64,000 bases of DNA from Phytophthora colocasiae (GCA_018806915.1 JAGKQI010000045.1:744001-808000), one strand, 5' to 3'; counted from the first letter of the stretch, positions 53,934 to 64,000 are shown. Made by a program: numbers and translations. Notes: a model not told the origin generated them from the sequence alone.

Positions 53934-55247
53934 ATGACTCGGGTCAACGCCGTTTACCCGCCTCAACCGCTTAACTTGTCTTCATCCGACGCAATCGCGT
54001 TCGAGTCGTTGGCAGATCAACTCGTAGCCGAAACGTTACGCGCACACGACGAATTCATCTCTCATGGACGTATCGTCGACTTGATGAAGTGGAAAATGGT
54101 CAAGGACAAACACAACATGACTGCGTACAGGACACGGAAGCGAAAGTCCACCCGGTTCGGACGGGAACGAATTCCAAGCGACGAGACCGAAGCAGTCCCG
54201 GCGTCGCCTCAGTTGCCGTCGTTCTACCCTGCAGTGGACAAGAAGACGGAGTACGCATTGTCGGAAACGTATCCCAGCGTCACTTTCCTAGAAGCAGATT
54301 CGGAGGACGAGTTACTCGATGAATTCAGCTACGTGGATGTACTGGAGGAGAACGTATTGGAGAAATCACGACCAGACCGGGTCCCTATGGTGTTTTGCAC
54401 GGGGGTAGTACCTGGTACAGTGGAAGACGCAGCACTGGGATTCTTCGCAGATACTGAAGTACGAAGTCGTTTACGGAATTCAAGTACCAAGGAGGTGGCA
54501 GTGGATGATACACGAATTCTCGCACAGTTTCACGGGCCAACTAAAGACGACCCGTTCCGGTTCTTAGGGGTTAAATGGTGTCTACACAGCACACGCGGCA
54601 CTGCCGGTTGCTTCATCAGGCCTAGAGACTACGTTGTCCTCGAGTCTACCGGTATGGCGATTGATTCAGATGGAGAACGGTTTGCCTACGTGTTAATCCA
54701 CTCCATTGAGCTACCGGAAATACCGGACTACCGAAGCTTCGGCAACGTACGCATCGCTTTATCGGCGTGCCACATCATACGGCCACATCCAACCGCCGGA
54801 GCCGTCGAGATCTTCTGTCGCGGGTTCATGGACACTCGAGGGATCGTAGCCGAACGACTGTGTACTTACATGTACTGTGACGGCCTCACGACCGTTCCAC
54901 AGACTGTAGAGGAAGCTTACACGAAGAAGTTAATGTGGCTATTGCAGTCCCTACGTCGAGCAGACCGGAGCCTGAGCTTAGCATCGCTGCAGATTACGGA
55001 CGCTTGCCCATGCTGTCACGAGAAGTGGCAAAGAGGTTTCGCCAAACTGCTGGAAGGGAACAGCATGTGTCACTTGTGTAGACAAACCATGTGCCGCAAA
55101 TGTACGGTGAAGAAGGCCCTGTCAATTGACGTGAGGCCTAAGCAATTGACACTGAAAGCGGTGAATTTCTGTCTGAGCTGCTATCTCCGAGCCAAGAACT
55201 TGTCCGCGTGGCAAGTGGCAGTTGAAACGATGACGCGGTCAGAATAA
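53934..55247 (+). CDS. START-like/FYVE-like zinc-finger protein, paralog 1
   Basis: A single exon of 437 codons. I use the ATG at 53934 (MTRVNAVYPPQPLNL), because paralog 2 starts the same way; the longer frame begins at TTG. The N-terminal helix region (FESLADQLVAETLRAHDEF) and a START-like lipid-binding core (VPGTVEDAALGFFADTEVRS, FRFLGVKWCLHSTRG, DYVVLESTGMAIDSDGERFA, VRIALSACHIIRPHP) are followed by an eight-Cys FYVE-like finger (CPCC, MCHLC, CRKCTVKK, CLSCY). The classic FYVE R(R/K)HHCR signature is changed to MCRKCTVKK, so phosphoinositide binding is uncertain. Such proteins probably act at membranes. Tandem paralogs lie downstream. Confidence 0.82.
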   Translation: MTRVNAVYPPQPLNLSSSDAIAFESLADQLVAETLRAHDEFISHGRIVDLMKWKMVKDKHNMTAYRTRKRKSTRFGRERIPSDETEAVPASPQLPSFYPAVDKKTEYALSETYPSVTFLEADSEDELLDEFSYVDVLEENVLEKSRPDRVPMVFCTGVVPGTVEDAALGFFADTEVRSRLRNSSTKEVAVDDTRILAQFHGPTKDDPFRFLGVKWCLHSTRGTAGCFIRPRDYVVLESTGMAIDSDGERFAYVLIHSIELPEIPDYRSFGNVRIALSACHIIRPHPTAGAVEIFCRGFMDTRGIVAERLCTYMYCDGLTTVPQTVEEAYTKKLMWLLQSLRRADRSLSLASLQITDACPCCHEKWQRGFAKLLEGNSMCHLCRQTMCRKCTVKKALSIDVRPKQLTLKAVNFCLSCYLRAKNLSAWQVAVETMTRSE

Positions 55248-55579
55248 ACACAGCATCAAGTGCAATAGAGCAAGATATACAAGTGATCAGTCGAAAATGG
55301 TTGGCGAGAGCTCTCGCAACTTGTCGCAGTGTGCCTGAAGCTGTGCTTGGCGCGGAATCACAGACAACAACAACGTCCCATTTTCCGCCATCTTCGCCTA
55401 TCCAGGAGTTAGGGATTCGCAACCCTCAAACTCAACATCCGATCGTCAGCAGATGCAAACACTTAAGCCAAGTCGGCTGCTTCTTACGATCGGACTGGCG
55501 GTGCATGAATATGCTCACCAGCCGATTGCCGACTTCTACAGCTTGTGGAGTTCGTCACTTGCAAATTTACTAGAAAAGA
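55248..55579. other. Intergenic between paralogs 1 and 2
   Basis: 332 bp without a supported gene. It holds the 3' end of paralog 1 and presumably the promoter of paralog 2. Confidence 0.4.
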
Positions 55580-56959
55580 ATGGAGACCCGTGGCGTCGAG
55601 TACCCGCCGTTGCCCTTGAACTTGTCGCCTGATGATGAACGCTCTATCGAAATGATCGCCGACCGCCTCGTAGCGGAGACTTTACACGCCAGTGAGGACT
55701 TCACAGCCCAAGGACGCGTCCCCGACCCTGCGTGTTGGAAACGGGTGAAGGAAAAAGACGGTATGACAGCGTACCAGGACATCTCGAACACTCCTTCTGC
55801 TAGACGAGAGCGCGTTTGGAGTGAAGATACTGTCGTCGTCTCTGCTTCTCCGCAGAATCCGACGTTCTACTCGACAAGTAATAGATCCCTTCAAGAAGGG
55901 ATGTTCAACGAGAGTTTCCATAATATCGACAACTACGACTCCGGAGACGAGTGTAGTCTGCATCACGACGATTTCACCAGGTTTGGAGCTAAAGGAGGCG
56001 CGGAGATCAGCGTTTTGGAGAAATTCCGACCGGCAAATGTACCTACCATCTTCTCGCACGGGGTTTTCCCTGGTACAGTGGAGGACATGGCGTTCGCCTT
56101 CTTAGCAGACACAGATGAACGCAGTCGTACGCGGTTCAACACTAACAAGGACAACGTGGTTGAAGATATGAGGATTCTCGCTCAAATCCACGGTCCGACC
56201 AAAGAAGACCCATTCCGATTCCTCGGAATCAAATGGTGCACCAGTACAGCAAGTCGAACGGTGTCGCTGGTTGTTAAACCGCGCGATTACTTGATCATTG
56301 AATCAACCGGCATGGCACTGGACTCGAACGGAGAGCGCTTTGCTTATCTCCTTAATCACTCGATTGAGATGGAAGAAGTGCCGGGTTTCAGAGATTTCGG
56401 ACAGGTTCGCACCATTTTCTCTGCTTGCCATATCATGAAACCTCACCCAAGTGGAGAAGCTGTTGAGGCGTACGCTAAGGGTTTCTTGATCATTGGAGGG
56501 AGCTTCAGTATACGTATTGGTGCTCTTCAGATGGCAGAAGGACTCATTTTAGTACCAAGAGTATTGGAGGAATCGTACTTGAAGAAACTGGCATGGATGA
56601 TGCAAGATCAGCATCGATGGAGCTCCAGCAGTAGCAGTACAAGTGAGACCAGCAGCAGTTTCAGCAGTAGTAATGGCTCCAAGTCTATACTGGAGAAGGT
56701 CGGTACTTGTCCCTGTTGTCATGGGAAGCTTTCGTCAAGGAGATTGGGAGGGTTTATGGACAAAATTTCAAGCTGCAGACTCTGTCGCAGAGCTATTTGC
56801 CATAAGTGCACAGTGAAGAAAAATTTACCAGTGGAGGGCGCGCGTGGTCGTCATATGAAGAAGAAAGAGCGTGAGTTCTGCTTGGATTGCTACATCAAGG
56901 CCAAGAAACTACCTGCGTGGCATGTAGCCGTGGTTACGCTGTCCAATGCTTCACCGTAG
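55580..56959 (+). CDS. START-like/FYVE-like zinc-finger protein, paralog 2
   Basis: A single exon of 459 codons starting METRGVEYPPLPLNLSPDD. It has the same layout as paralog 1: helix MIADRLVAETLHASEDF; START-like core (VPTIFSHGVFPGTVEDMAFA, FRFLGIKWCTSTASR, DYLIIESTGMALDSNGERFA, VRTIFSACHIMKPHP); eight-Cys finger (CPCCHGKL, CRLCRRAICHKCTVKK, CLDCY). A Ser/Thr-rich insert (SSSSSTSETSSSFSSSNGS) lies just before the finger and is absent from the neighbours. It is convergent with paralog 3, with 236 bp between stops. Confidence 0.85.
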   Translation: METRGVEYPPLPLNLSPDDERSIEMIADRLVAETLHASEDFTAQGRVPDPACWKRVKEKDGMTAYQDISNTPSARRERVWSEDTVVVSASPQNPTFYSTSNRSLQEGMFNESFHNIDNYDSGDECSLHHDDFTRFGAKGGAEISVLEKFRPANVPTIFSHGVFPGTVEDMAFAFLADTDERSRTRFNTNKDNVVEDMRILAQIHGPTKEDPFRFLGIKWCTSTASRTVSLVVKPRDYLIIESTGMALDSNGERFAYLLNHSIEMEEVPGFRDFGQVRTIFSACHIMKPHPSGEAVEAYAKGFLIIGGSFSIRIGALQMAEGLILVPRVLEESYLKKLAWMMQDQHRWSSSSSSTSETSSSFSSSNGSKSILEKVGTCPCCHGKLSSRRLGGFMDKISSCRLCRRAICHKCTVKKNLPVEGARGRHMKKKEREFCLDCYIKAKKLPAWHVAVVTLSNASP

Positions 56960-57195
56960 AATCTACGGCGTAGATAGAGAGTGTAGAAATCAATAGAGTA
57001 TGTATGAATTTTTGCGAAAAAATCTCTTGCAACATCTTCGCAATGACTTATCAAAAAAAATGTCATCTTTTTGGATAACTTGTTGGTGAAATGAAGACTT
57101 GATGAATGGGCTGGGATGATCATGATATACTTTGGTCGTTCATTACGTTTCCTTTGCTTAAAACTACCTATCTGTCGAAAAAACTTTTTTTTGTT

Positions 57196-58506
57196 CTACT
57201 TCGGCAATGTTGCTACTGCAACTCTCAAAGCCGACAGCTTCTTGGCCTTCAGGTAGCAGGTGAGGCAGAACTCGAGACTCTTTTTACTTGCCATATCCAT
57301 CGGGAGGTTCTTCTTCACAGTGCATTTCTTACACACTTTACGTCGACACAAGAAGCACGTCGTGTTGCTCTCCAGCAGCTTCTTGAATCCCTTGGTCGGT
57401 AGTTTATGGCAACACGCACAGCCCTCGTGTTTATCATCGTCTCCATGGGAGTTCTGTCTTCTGGCGTACGCGTGGACAAACCACGCGAGTTTCTTCAGAT
57501 AGGACTCCTCCACGACTTGTGCAGTGTCCAGCAATCCCTCACAGAACAGTTGAGTCGAAGCACTTACGCTGAAATGACCTCCAGCATTGGAATATCCTCG
57601 GAAATACACTTCCACCTCACCCTGACTGTTGTAAGCTCGCACAATACGACAACTGGACGTGCGAAGACGTACCAGACCTTGTTTCCTGTACTCTGGGACT
57701 TCCTCGATCTCTACCGAGTGAGTTAAGAAGTAGAACACCTTCTCACCGGTAGAATCCAGCGTCATACCGGTCGATTCCAGCACGACGACGTCTCTGGGTT
57801 TAGCTACAGCTCGAGTGGATGAATACGAACTCCATTTAATACCCAGGAAACGGAACGGATCCTGTTGTGTTGGACCGCGAATTTGTGCCAAGATGCGCAA
57901 GTCCTTAACGCTCACATCCTTGCTGGACGCTGCGCGCATGATACTGCGCTCTTCCGTGTCTGCTAGGAAGCCGAGACCTGCGTCTTCCACTGTTCCTGGA
58001 ATGACGCCACCGCCAAAGACCATAGGCGTATTAGGTGGTCGGGACTTGCCAAGCACACTCTGTTCAGGGTTCTCGCCGTCGATTCTGCTGTTCTCGAAGT
58101 AGTCCGAGTCTCCGAGCGAAGACGAATCATCTTGGGAAGACCCGTACGATAAGTGCGTGTTGCTCCGGTTCATTAGTTCGCTCAACGTGCTGTCGGTCGA
58201 GTAGAGTTTCGGCCGATGCACGAAAGACGACTCTACCGCTTCTTCCGTACCAAGACGGTCGCGACGCGCACGTCGGTGGCCGCGCGACCGGGAGCGGTAG
58301 GCTGTCATACTACCTTTCTCCATGACGATTTTCCACCGCTCCAGGTCCACAGAGCGCCGATCGGCGATGAAATCCTCGCTGGCCTGTACAGTTTCGGCCA
58401 CGAGTTGGTCGGCTAAGCTTTCGTACTGTTCCCGGTCCGAACGGGTGAGTACCAGCTCCCGGGGAGGGAAGAGGTGACCGGCATCCCACGAATCTCCGAA
58501 CCTCAT
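57196..58506 (-). CDS. START-like/FYVE-like zinc-finger protein, paralog 3
   Basis: A single exon of 436 codons from the ATG at 58506 (MRFGDSWDAGHLFPPRELVL). It has the helix YESLADQLVAETVQASEDF, an Arg-rich patch (RSRSRGHRRARRDRL), a START-like core (VPGTVEDAGLGFLADTEERS matched here as IPGTVEDAGLGF, FRFLGIKWSSYSSTR, DVVVLESTGMTLDSTGEKVF, VRLRTSSCRIVRAYN) and a finger with CACC, CFLCRRKVCKKCTVKK and CLTCY. It lies on the opposite strand to paralogs 1 and 2. Its start faces a 1.5-kb gap and the invading transposon. Confidence 0.85.
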   Translation of the reverse strand: MRFGDSWDAGHLFPPRELVLTRSDREQYESLADQLVAETVQASEDFIADRRSVDLERWKIVMEKGSMTAYRSRSRGHRRARRDRLGTEEAVESSFVHRPKLYSTDSTLSELMNRSNTHLSYGSSQDDSSSLGDSDYFENSRIDGENPEQSVLGKSRPPNTPMVFGGGVIPGTVEDAGLGFLADTEERSIMRAASSKDVSVKDLRILAQIRGPTQQDPFRFLGIKWSSYSSTRAVAKPRDVVVLESTGMTLDSTGEKVFYFLTHSVEIEEVPEYRKQGLVRLRTSSCRIVRAYNSQGEVEVYFRGYSNAGGHFSVSASTQLFCEGLLDTAQVVEESYLKKLAWFVHAYARRQNSHGDDDKHEGCACCHKLPTKGFKKLLESNTTCFLCRRKVCKKCTVKKNLPMDMASKKSLEFCLTCYLKAKKLSALRVAVATLPK

Positions 58507-59986
58507 AGTGTACTGCTTGTTCTCGATGGAGAGAGCTTCGTGAAATGAACCCGGTCACGGCTGGGAGAGGATAGTTCCGTCCTGTGCCAACGTCATGCAA
58601 CAAGGTAAAATCTGTTGAAGAGAGTGAGCTTTTACAGCCGCCAGTGGGAGGCAAGGGTGGCTCGGGATCCTTCAACTGGGATCGGAGCGTCTTCCTTCTG
58701 GACGTCGTCACGTCGAGACTTGACTCGGAAGAAGCGATGTAGAATCGGACTGGGACATCCGCTGCTCACAGCGGAGAAACGAGGCTCTGAACTCCACAGG
58801 ATAGGAAACAAGGTCGCTAATAAGCAGGCGAACGGTGGCCGCGTGTCGGTCACTGGCTGAAACCGTGAGCAAGTCTGCGGCGCTACGACCCAACGATGGC
58901 CCATAAAGTTGGAAGGTTCAGGCCGATCCGCGGGCGAGGACAGCATCCGCCACAATTATTCGCCACCTGTATCAACCTGGTAGGTGATCAAGACACTGCA
59001 CGGTGTCCACTTATCCGGGCAAGTCGAGGCCATCTGGCTCTGGTCCACGTGAGTGTAGGCCATTAGACCCCGTTACGCTCGCTGTATGCTGCCATGTTGA
59101 CGACGGTGCCATTCAGCTGGCAGGTAATGGAACGGGGTGGCGGTCACACCGAGAAGAAGAGGACTGCAGGTATCATGGGCATGATGGATAGGCTGCGTGG
59201 TTGACCATGCCGGCTCGAATGCAGCTTGCATTATGCAAGTCGCTTCTGTGGCGAAAGACGCCCTTCTTCTTCTAACGTCCCAAGTTGGGACAAGCGATCT
59301 TGTCGACGCAGGGTGTTGAGTGCTCCAGCGATCGCCAAGTTGCCACCAGTTTAACTACGATTGCGGGCAGTGAAGCGCACCGTATTCTTGCCGTCGAGTT
59401 TCGAGACTCTCGAGATGGTGCCCGGGTGTTCCTCAGTAAACCATTGTTGTTTACATAGTTGCGATCTGTCGATGCCGTGGTGCCGATTCTTTCGCGGCAC
59501 CACCAACTTGGAGTCCAACCGCAGCAGCTCAAGGTGGAAAATGCAACGGTCTTCAGACTCAAAGCCTTTACACGGGAGTGATATAGGGACATACCCATTA
59601 TGGATCCTTGTCTCCAGTACACCGCCGGGTAGATTTCCTAGGACGTAGCATTCGTCAACATGGGATAGACTCATGAACAGTATGGTACAGACAGACACCA
59701 CTGACCGGGCTCTGCTTACGGGTCTCTACATGGTGCAAGTCCACGAGAGGCCACCGGCCTTGTGAAATGTGGCAATGTTTTAACATGTACACGGTTGATG
59801 TGTCCTGCGGTAGAACTTTACCCTGTGTACACCCCCGCTGTGATAACTAGCTCAATGACACTACCACTAAGATCCTTTTCAAAGCGATGGAGCCTCCATC
59901 ATGGAGACATTGAGACATCCTTAGGTAAAATACGACGGCTTTGGAACCGGTCTCTAGTCAATTCGTACTGCTCAACTCTCTAAAAT
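58507..59986. other. Intergenic; 5' flank of paralog 3, no confident gene
   Basis: Two overlapping minus-strand open frames (59622-59272 and 59701-59351, 116 codons each) contain protein-like segments (HLELLRLDSKLVVPRKN; KQQWFTEEHPGTISRVSKLD), but I recognise no family. They may be a fragment of a retroelement. AAAT at 59983-59986 is the target duplication of the next element. Confidence 0.35.
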
Positions 59987-62750
59987 GAGACGGCGTCAAA
60001 CAAAAAAATACTAATCAACCATTAATTAAATCGCGATTTGAGCACACCGTCGTACAGCCCTTTATCTTAGCTTTCCAGAGAGCCCTCAAACAAAGAAATC
60101 CATTCAGCCGTTTCAGAGAATTCGGCCGACGAAAAAAATATCTCGGGCCAAGAAGGCAAAGTCGATTTTTTTTTATTGGTGAGATTTGTCTGAGAAATCC
60201 AGTGGTCGTCTCGGTTTTAGCTAATTCGAGCTGTAAATACTCCGTTTTGCCGTATTTTTGTGGCCACTCCCGTGTAGCCAAGTGTAGTTTTTGAATTTTT
60301 TTCAAAAATTCATAAAGTCAGTCGAAGGTATCATTTCGATTTAATGATAACATCTTAAGTCGGCATCATGCACACTGCAACAGCTTACGAGGAGGATGCC
60401 TTCTGCTTCTTCGCAGGGCCTTCATTCGCGCTTGACTCTGTCTCCTGGCGTCCGCGACGATCCTGGTTTTTCTTCGCCGCCACTGCCATAGCTGCTCGGT
60501 GTGCTCGACGCGCTTGTTTGGCCGCTTTTGCGTCCAGATTTTCCTGCACGCTTGGTTTAGCGTACAGCGGGTCGTCGCGGAACTCCTCCGGGATATACGG
60601 TCTGATGTTGTGGTACATGCTTTCACTCTTTTCTACGTTAGGTGGAGGTGGGGCTAGCATCTCCACGTGGTTGCCCATCATTTTGATCACCTTCTCTTGA
60701 GTGGTGAGTATGCCGTCAATCTTGCGCCGGAGATTCTTGATGACAGGCTCACTGTCGGGGCCCTTTCTGCAGGAAACAACACCCAAGGCAGCCTCGTCCA
60801 TCGAAAATATCTGGAACTGCTGGATGCCTTCTAAACGCTTGTACAGCTCCGTCAGCACACCTTTGTACGCCTTAAACTGGTTACTGCCCCGTGGAATGTG
60901 AACAGTTACTGAGTTTGACGCCGCCTCCTTGACGGCATCGACAACATGAGCAACCGTGTAGCAATCTACCTTCGCAATGTGCTTTCTGATGTGGCCGAAT
61001 CCTCGGTCACATGAGTTCTTTGTGTGGCCCTTCACAAAGAACTTGTAGTCAACGTGCTTCAGAAGTCCCATGTCAACTTGAGCCAGCAAGAACTTAATGA
61101 CATAGTTGTTCTTATTCTGTCCCGAGCAGTTGTCTGCATACACGGTCAAGCGAGTCTTGCCTTTAGCAAGAACGTTGGTTCGAATGAAGTGTTCAAGCAA
61201 AGAGTTGATCTGGTCGCTTCCTTTGCCGCTAGTAGTTTCATCGTAGAGATAGTTTGTTTGGACACCGTCGTTCTCACAGAAGATGCCAAAGCAACTCACG
61301 GAAAGCAGAGAGCAAAAGTACCACTGCGAAGGAGTGTTAGCCACGCTTGGAACGGTTAAGTTCTGCGAGAAGTCCATCACAACAACGACGTGGTCATCAC
61401 TTATAGCAGACTTGTCTTTCTTATACTCGATGCTACAGCCAAAACAAAATGATACCAACATCCCCTGTCAAATCCTGTCCGTAAATCAAAATGATATCAA
61501 CATCCCTTACCGCATTCGGCGAGCTGACTCTGTGTGCCGTCCAAGAGTCTCCGTCTTCTCAGCACTAATGTCGTTCCTCATGCCAGCATGGTATATAGAG
61601 CATATATCGCACACGTTGCTTCTGGGGGACCGAATTCGGATAGTGGGGCAATGCAACGTCAACAACTTGCGCATGGTTGAACGCGCTGGTTCCCTAACTC
61701 GCAGCTGAATTTCCTCCACGAATGTATGCATCTCGTTGTAGATGGCTTCCCATGTAAAATGAGCTGGACGCAAAGTGTACATCTCGCTGCTGTAGTACTT
61801 TTTCACGACTCCTTCCTTAGTCTTCTGCATTCGAACTCGTACGGGAACCACCTCTCCAACTTTCTCTGCAAATTCCTTAAACCACTTTAAAAGCCACTGT
61901 ACGTCGACAGCGACTGCATTCTTGTTGAGCGTGTTCCCGTGAGCCTTAGCGCCGATGTTTCCGTGGCGGACGTGAGTTTTGTACCGCTGAACTGTCAGCG
62001 GTTTCACTCCGTAACAACTAGCAAACGTAGATCGGCAAACTTTACCAACGAAAGGGAGATAGTACGCAAATTTTTCTCGAAGTCCATAGCCCCGAGCACG
62101 ATCAACAGGAACCTGCATCAGCACACCTAGCAGCGTGTAGAGGCTGATAGTCCTTTCGGTCCTCGTCATAGTTGATAGGGAACACAGCAAAGACTCCACC
62201 TCCTTTGTTTTTCCCTCCACGCATCGATTCTCGCATTCATCGGCCCGAATAATGGAGACTACCTGGGCATGCAGATCTTGATCCATCAAATAGATACTAA
62301 TATCCTCCTCGCCACCAGCAGCCGTGTCCTCGCTTCCACTCTCGGCCGTGAGGGGCTCTTCGTCCTCACTAGATGCCTGGGAGTTGGGGGTGAAGTCCTC
62401 GTCGCCACTGTCATCAAAGTAGTCGCTTGCATCATCGTTGTCGCTGTCGCGTTCGCTAGTCTCCTCTACCTCCACACTCCCAGCGTCTGCAGGGACGCGA
62501 GCGTCTACAGGGCGAGCGGGAACACTACCGCTACAGGCAGCAGCAGAATCTCCAGACGCGTACGCAGCTAGATCCACCATGGTACCGGAACCGTTGTCAG
62601 GTGATACACCTCGCTTAAATTTTTGAAAAATGAAAAGGGCCGTTTGCGAAGAAATTCGTATAGGTACGAAAAACAGTTGGTCAACTTCAGGGCCGTTTAT
62701 CTCGAAAACGCCAAATGGTTGATTAGTATCATTTGGTCCGCCGCAGTCTC
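59987..62750 (-). mobile_element. Compact DNA transposon with GAGAC termini and AAAT target duplication
   Basis: The ends are imperfect inverted repeats of about 36 bp. The left begins GAGACGGCGTC and reaches ATACTAATCAACCATT (60007-60022). The right is its complement ending GTCTC at 62750. AAAT lies directly outside both ends (59983-59986 and 62751-62754), a likely 4-bp target duplication. The 2764-bp element carries one two-exon gene with an unbroken frame. It inserted 36 bp beyond the stop of paralog 4. All the parts expected of an active element are present. Confidence 0.75.
60385..62580 (-). CDS. Putative DDE-type transposase (DUF7869-like), two exons, 705 codons
   Basis: Exons 62580-61511 and 61432-60385 are joined across a 78-bp GT-AG intron (61433-61510). 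The second acceptor TGTAG was chosen because it keeps the frame; nearer CAG sites do not. The N-terminus is very acidic (DSDNDDASDYFDDSGDEDF). A helical region (TLLGVLMQVPVDRARGYGL, CRSTFASCYGVKPLTVQRYK) may bind DNA. A short zinc-type motif (NVCDICSIYH) precedes the core. The second exon has the proposed catalytic residues: Asp in VVVMDFSQNLTVP, Asp in VYADNCSGQNKNNYV, and GHTKNSCDRGFGHIRKH. The C-terminus is basic. I associate the ADNC.GQNKNN and GHTKN.CDR.FG motifs with DUF7869 proteins. Its placement between inverted repeats supports the transposase call, but the family name is from memory. Confidence 0.7.
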
Positions 62751-62786
62751 AAATGCATCTCTACTTTTACTAGTTCCTACTTCCGC

Positions 62787-64000
62787 TTACCGGCGTTGCT
62801 TGAGCTTAAGCTGCTGCGTTGCAAGGTCCCAAGCGGACATTTGGCGAGCATCAATGACGCACGAGACGCAGAAGGTTAATTGCCGCATCAGGTCTTCTTC
62901 AGCGTCCATAAGCAGCTTCTTCTGCACGCTGCACTTCTGGCAGATCGTTTGTCGACACAGAGCGCAAGCACCTCCAGTATTGAGCAGGTTGCCGAACTTC
63001 CTCGTGCTTTTGCCGCAAACCCCACAGTTCTTCGAGTTCTGTCTGGACGCGTCGCTGGTTCGACGACGGCCCATTTGCCACGCTAGTTTCTTCAGATACG
63101 AAGCCTCGACGATACCCACGACGTCCACGACACCTTGTGAGAACACGTTCAGGCCAATAACCGCTGGCAGGTTGCCGCCCATGTCCGCGTACCCTCGAGC
63201 ATAGACTTCAATCTGAGTGTCCGAAATCTGACGCATAATGTAGCAAATGGACAAGTTCAGACGGACGATGTTGTAGCGGTCTGGGAGAACCGGACAGTCA
63301 TCGAGTTCAACGGAATGCGCGAGCGAGTAGTACACGCGTTCGCCGTCCGAATCGAGCGCGATACCCGACGACTCGATGAACAGAACGTCACGGCGAGACA
63401 CGAACGCCGCGATGTCGCGTGTTGCCCATTTGATACCAACGAATCGGAACGGATCCTCCTCGCTTGGGGATTGGAACGAAGCCAGCACTTTACGCCCGTC
63501 GAAGCCGTCGTTCTTGACGTACGAGTTGCGTTCGAACCACGCGTCGTCGGTGTGTGCGAGTGCGCCGAACGCCACGTCTTCCACGGAGCCGTCGATTATC
63601 CCGATCGCGGCTACTAATGGGACGTTCGCCGGCTTGACCTTCTCTAAGACGCTCTCCTCCGGGAACACGGAGAACGACCCACAGTCACTCGACGAGCTGT
63701 GCGTGTGTTGTGACTGCGACTGGGAGTTCGTTAGACTACTGGCGGATTTCTCGATCACCTGGTTGGGTTCTTCATCGTCCTCGTCGGGCGTGAAACCGTG
63801 TGGACGTCCCGCGGCCTTCGCGTCGCGTTGCTGCTGTTCGATCGTGTTGTTTGAGAGCAATCGAGGTCGACTTGGCTCCTTCTCGCTCGCACACTGTAGG
63901 CGTTTGGAACCGGACCGACGCGTACGATACACGTGAACCTTTTCACGGGACTTGACATGCTTCCAGAGGCGAGAATCCACCTGCCGATTGTTGGCGATGA
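62787..64000 (-). CDS. START-like/FYVE-like zinc-finger protein, paralog 4 (5' end outside window)
   Basis: The frame is open to the window edge and stops at 62787-62789. Visible parts: NNRQVDSRLWKHVKSREKVH (equivalent to the conserved N-terminal Trp-Lys segment of the other paralogs), a Ser-rich stretch (SSLTNSQSQSQHTHSSSSD), the START-like core (IIDGSVEDVAFGALAHTDD, FRFVGIKWATRDIAAF, RDVLFIESSGIALDSDGERV, VRLNLSICYIMRQ) and the eight-Cys finger (CGVCGKST, CALCRQTICQKCSVQKK, CVSCV). It is the most diverged of the four. The transposon at 59987-62750 sits just downstream. Confidence 0.83.
   Translation of the reverse strand, partial: IANNRQVDSRLWKHVKSREKVHVYRTRRSGSKRLQCASEKEPSRPRLLSNNTIEQQQRDAKAAGRPHGFTPDEDDEEPNQVIEKSASSLTNSQSQSQHTHSSSSDCGSFSVFPEESVLEKVKPANVPLVAAIGIIDGSVEDVAFGALAHTDDAWFERNSYVKNDGFDGRKVLASFQSPSEEDPFRFVGIKWATRDIAAFVSRRDVLFIESSGIALDSDGERVYYSLAHSVELDDCPVLPDRYNIVRLNLSICYIMRQISDTQIEVYARGYADMGGNLPAVIGLNVFSQGVVDVVGIVEASYLKKLAWQMGRRRTSDASRQNSKNCGVCGKSTRKFGNLLNTGGACALCRQTICQKCSVQKKLLMDAEEDLMRQLTFCVSCVIDARQMSAWDLATQQLKLKQRR

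Noticed and set aside
59272..59701. Two overlapping minus-strand frames upstream of the new transposon as a host gene
   Set aside because: Protein-like segments are present but no family was recognised and the two frames compete, so they are noted only in the intergenic entry.

Overview
This window looks like nuclear DNA of an oomycete, most likely Phytophthora or a close relative. The evidence is a secreted RxLR-dEER protein with a Nudix domain, a cluster of START-like/FYVE-like zinc-finger paralogs of a kind expanded in oomycetes, short GT-AG introns (about 60-170 nt), and very heavy loading with Ty3/gypsy, Ty1/copia, piggyBac, Harbinger, Mutator and Tc1/mariner elements. I could run no search, so family names rest on motifs read by eye.

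Layout. 1-1208 is the 3' end of a Ty3/gypsy pol gene (integrase plus chromodomain). 2157-2365 is a small TA-flanked MITE. 2551-7902 is a tandem array of an approximately 490-bp unit (11 units, four of them shortened), with a decayed Tc1/mariner-like element (69-bp perfect inverted repeats, TA duplication) inside the first unit. 7940-9131 (minus) is a two-exon secreted Nudix effector candidate. 9763-10612 is another TA-flanked MITE-like element. 11490-14586 holds two decayed, inverted paralogous leucine-rich pseudogenes. About 14794-23728 is bounded by related inverted repeats and contains a broken Harbinger transposase, a broken Myb/SANT-like partner gene and a frameshifted SET-domain gene. 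An apparently intact piggyBac element (15655-20202, TTAA duplication, 8-exon transposase) sits inside the Harbinger gene.

24047-42776 is a nest of at least five Ty3/gypsy copies in both orientations. The largest (from LTR 34441-34900) keeps an antisense reading frame over its chromodomain end and is unusually rich in short hairpins. 43488-47670 is a Mutator-like gene that joins a FAR1-like N-terminus, a MULE transposase, a SWIM finger and a Ulp1 protease domain. 48340-53588 is a near-intact Ty1/copia element (248-bp LTRs with one mismatch, CCATC target duplication, one 1553-codon gag-pol frame). 53934-64000 is a four-gene START/FYVE-like cluster (+, +, -, -). It has been invaded by a compact, apparently intact DNA transposon (59987-62750) of a less familiar family.

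How it fits together. The probable host genes are the effector at the left and the START/FYVE-like cluster at the right. Between them is a layered transposon graveyard in which insertion order can be read from target duplications: piggyBac into Harbinger, Tc1 into the satellite array, gypsy into gypsy. The copia element and the two DNA transposons (piggyBac and 59987-62750) look young and possibly active. No rRNA, tRNA or CRISPR array was recognised.
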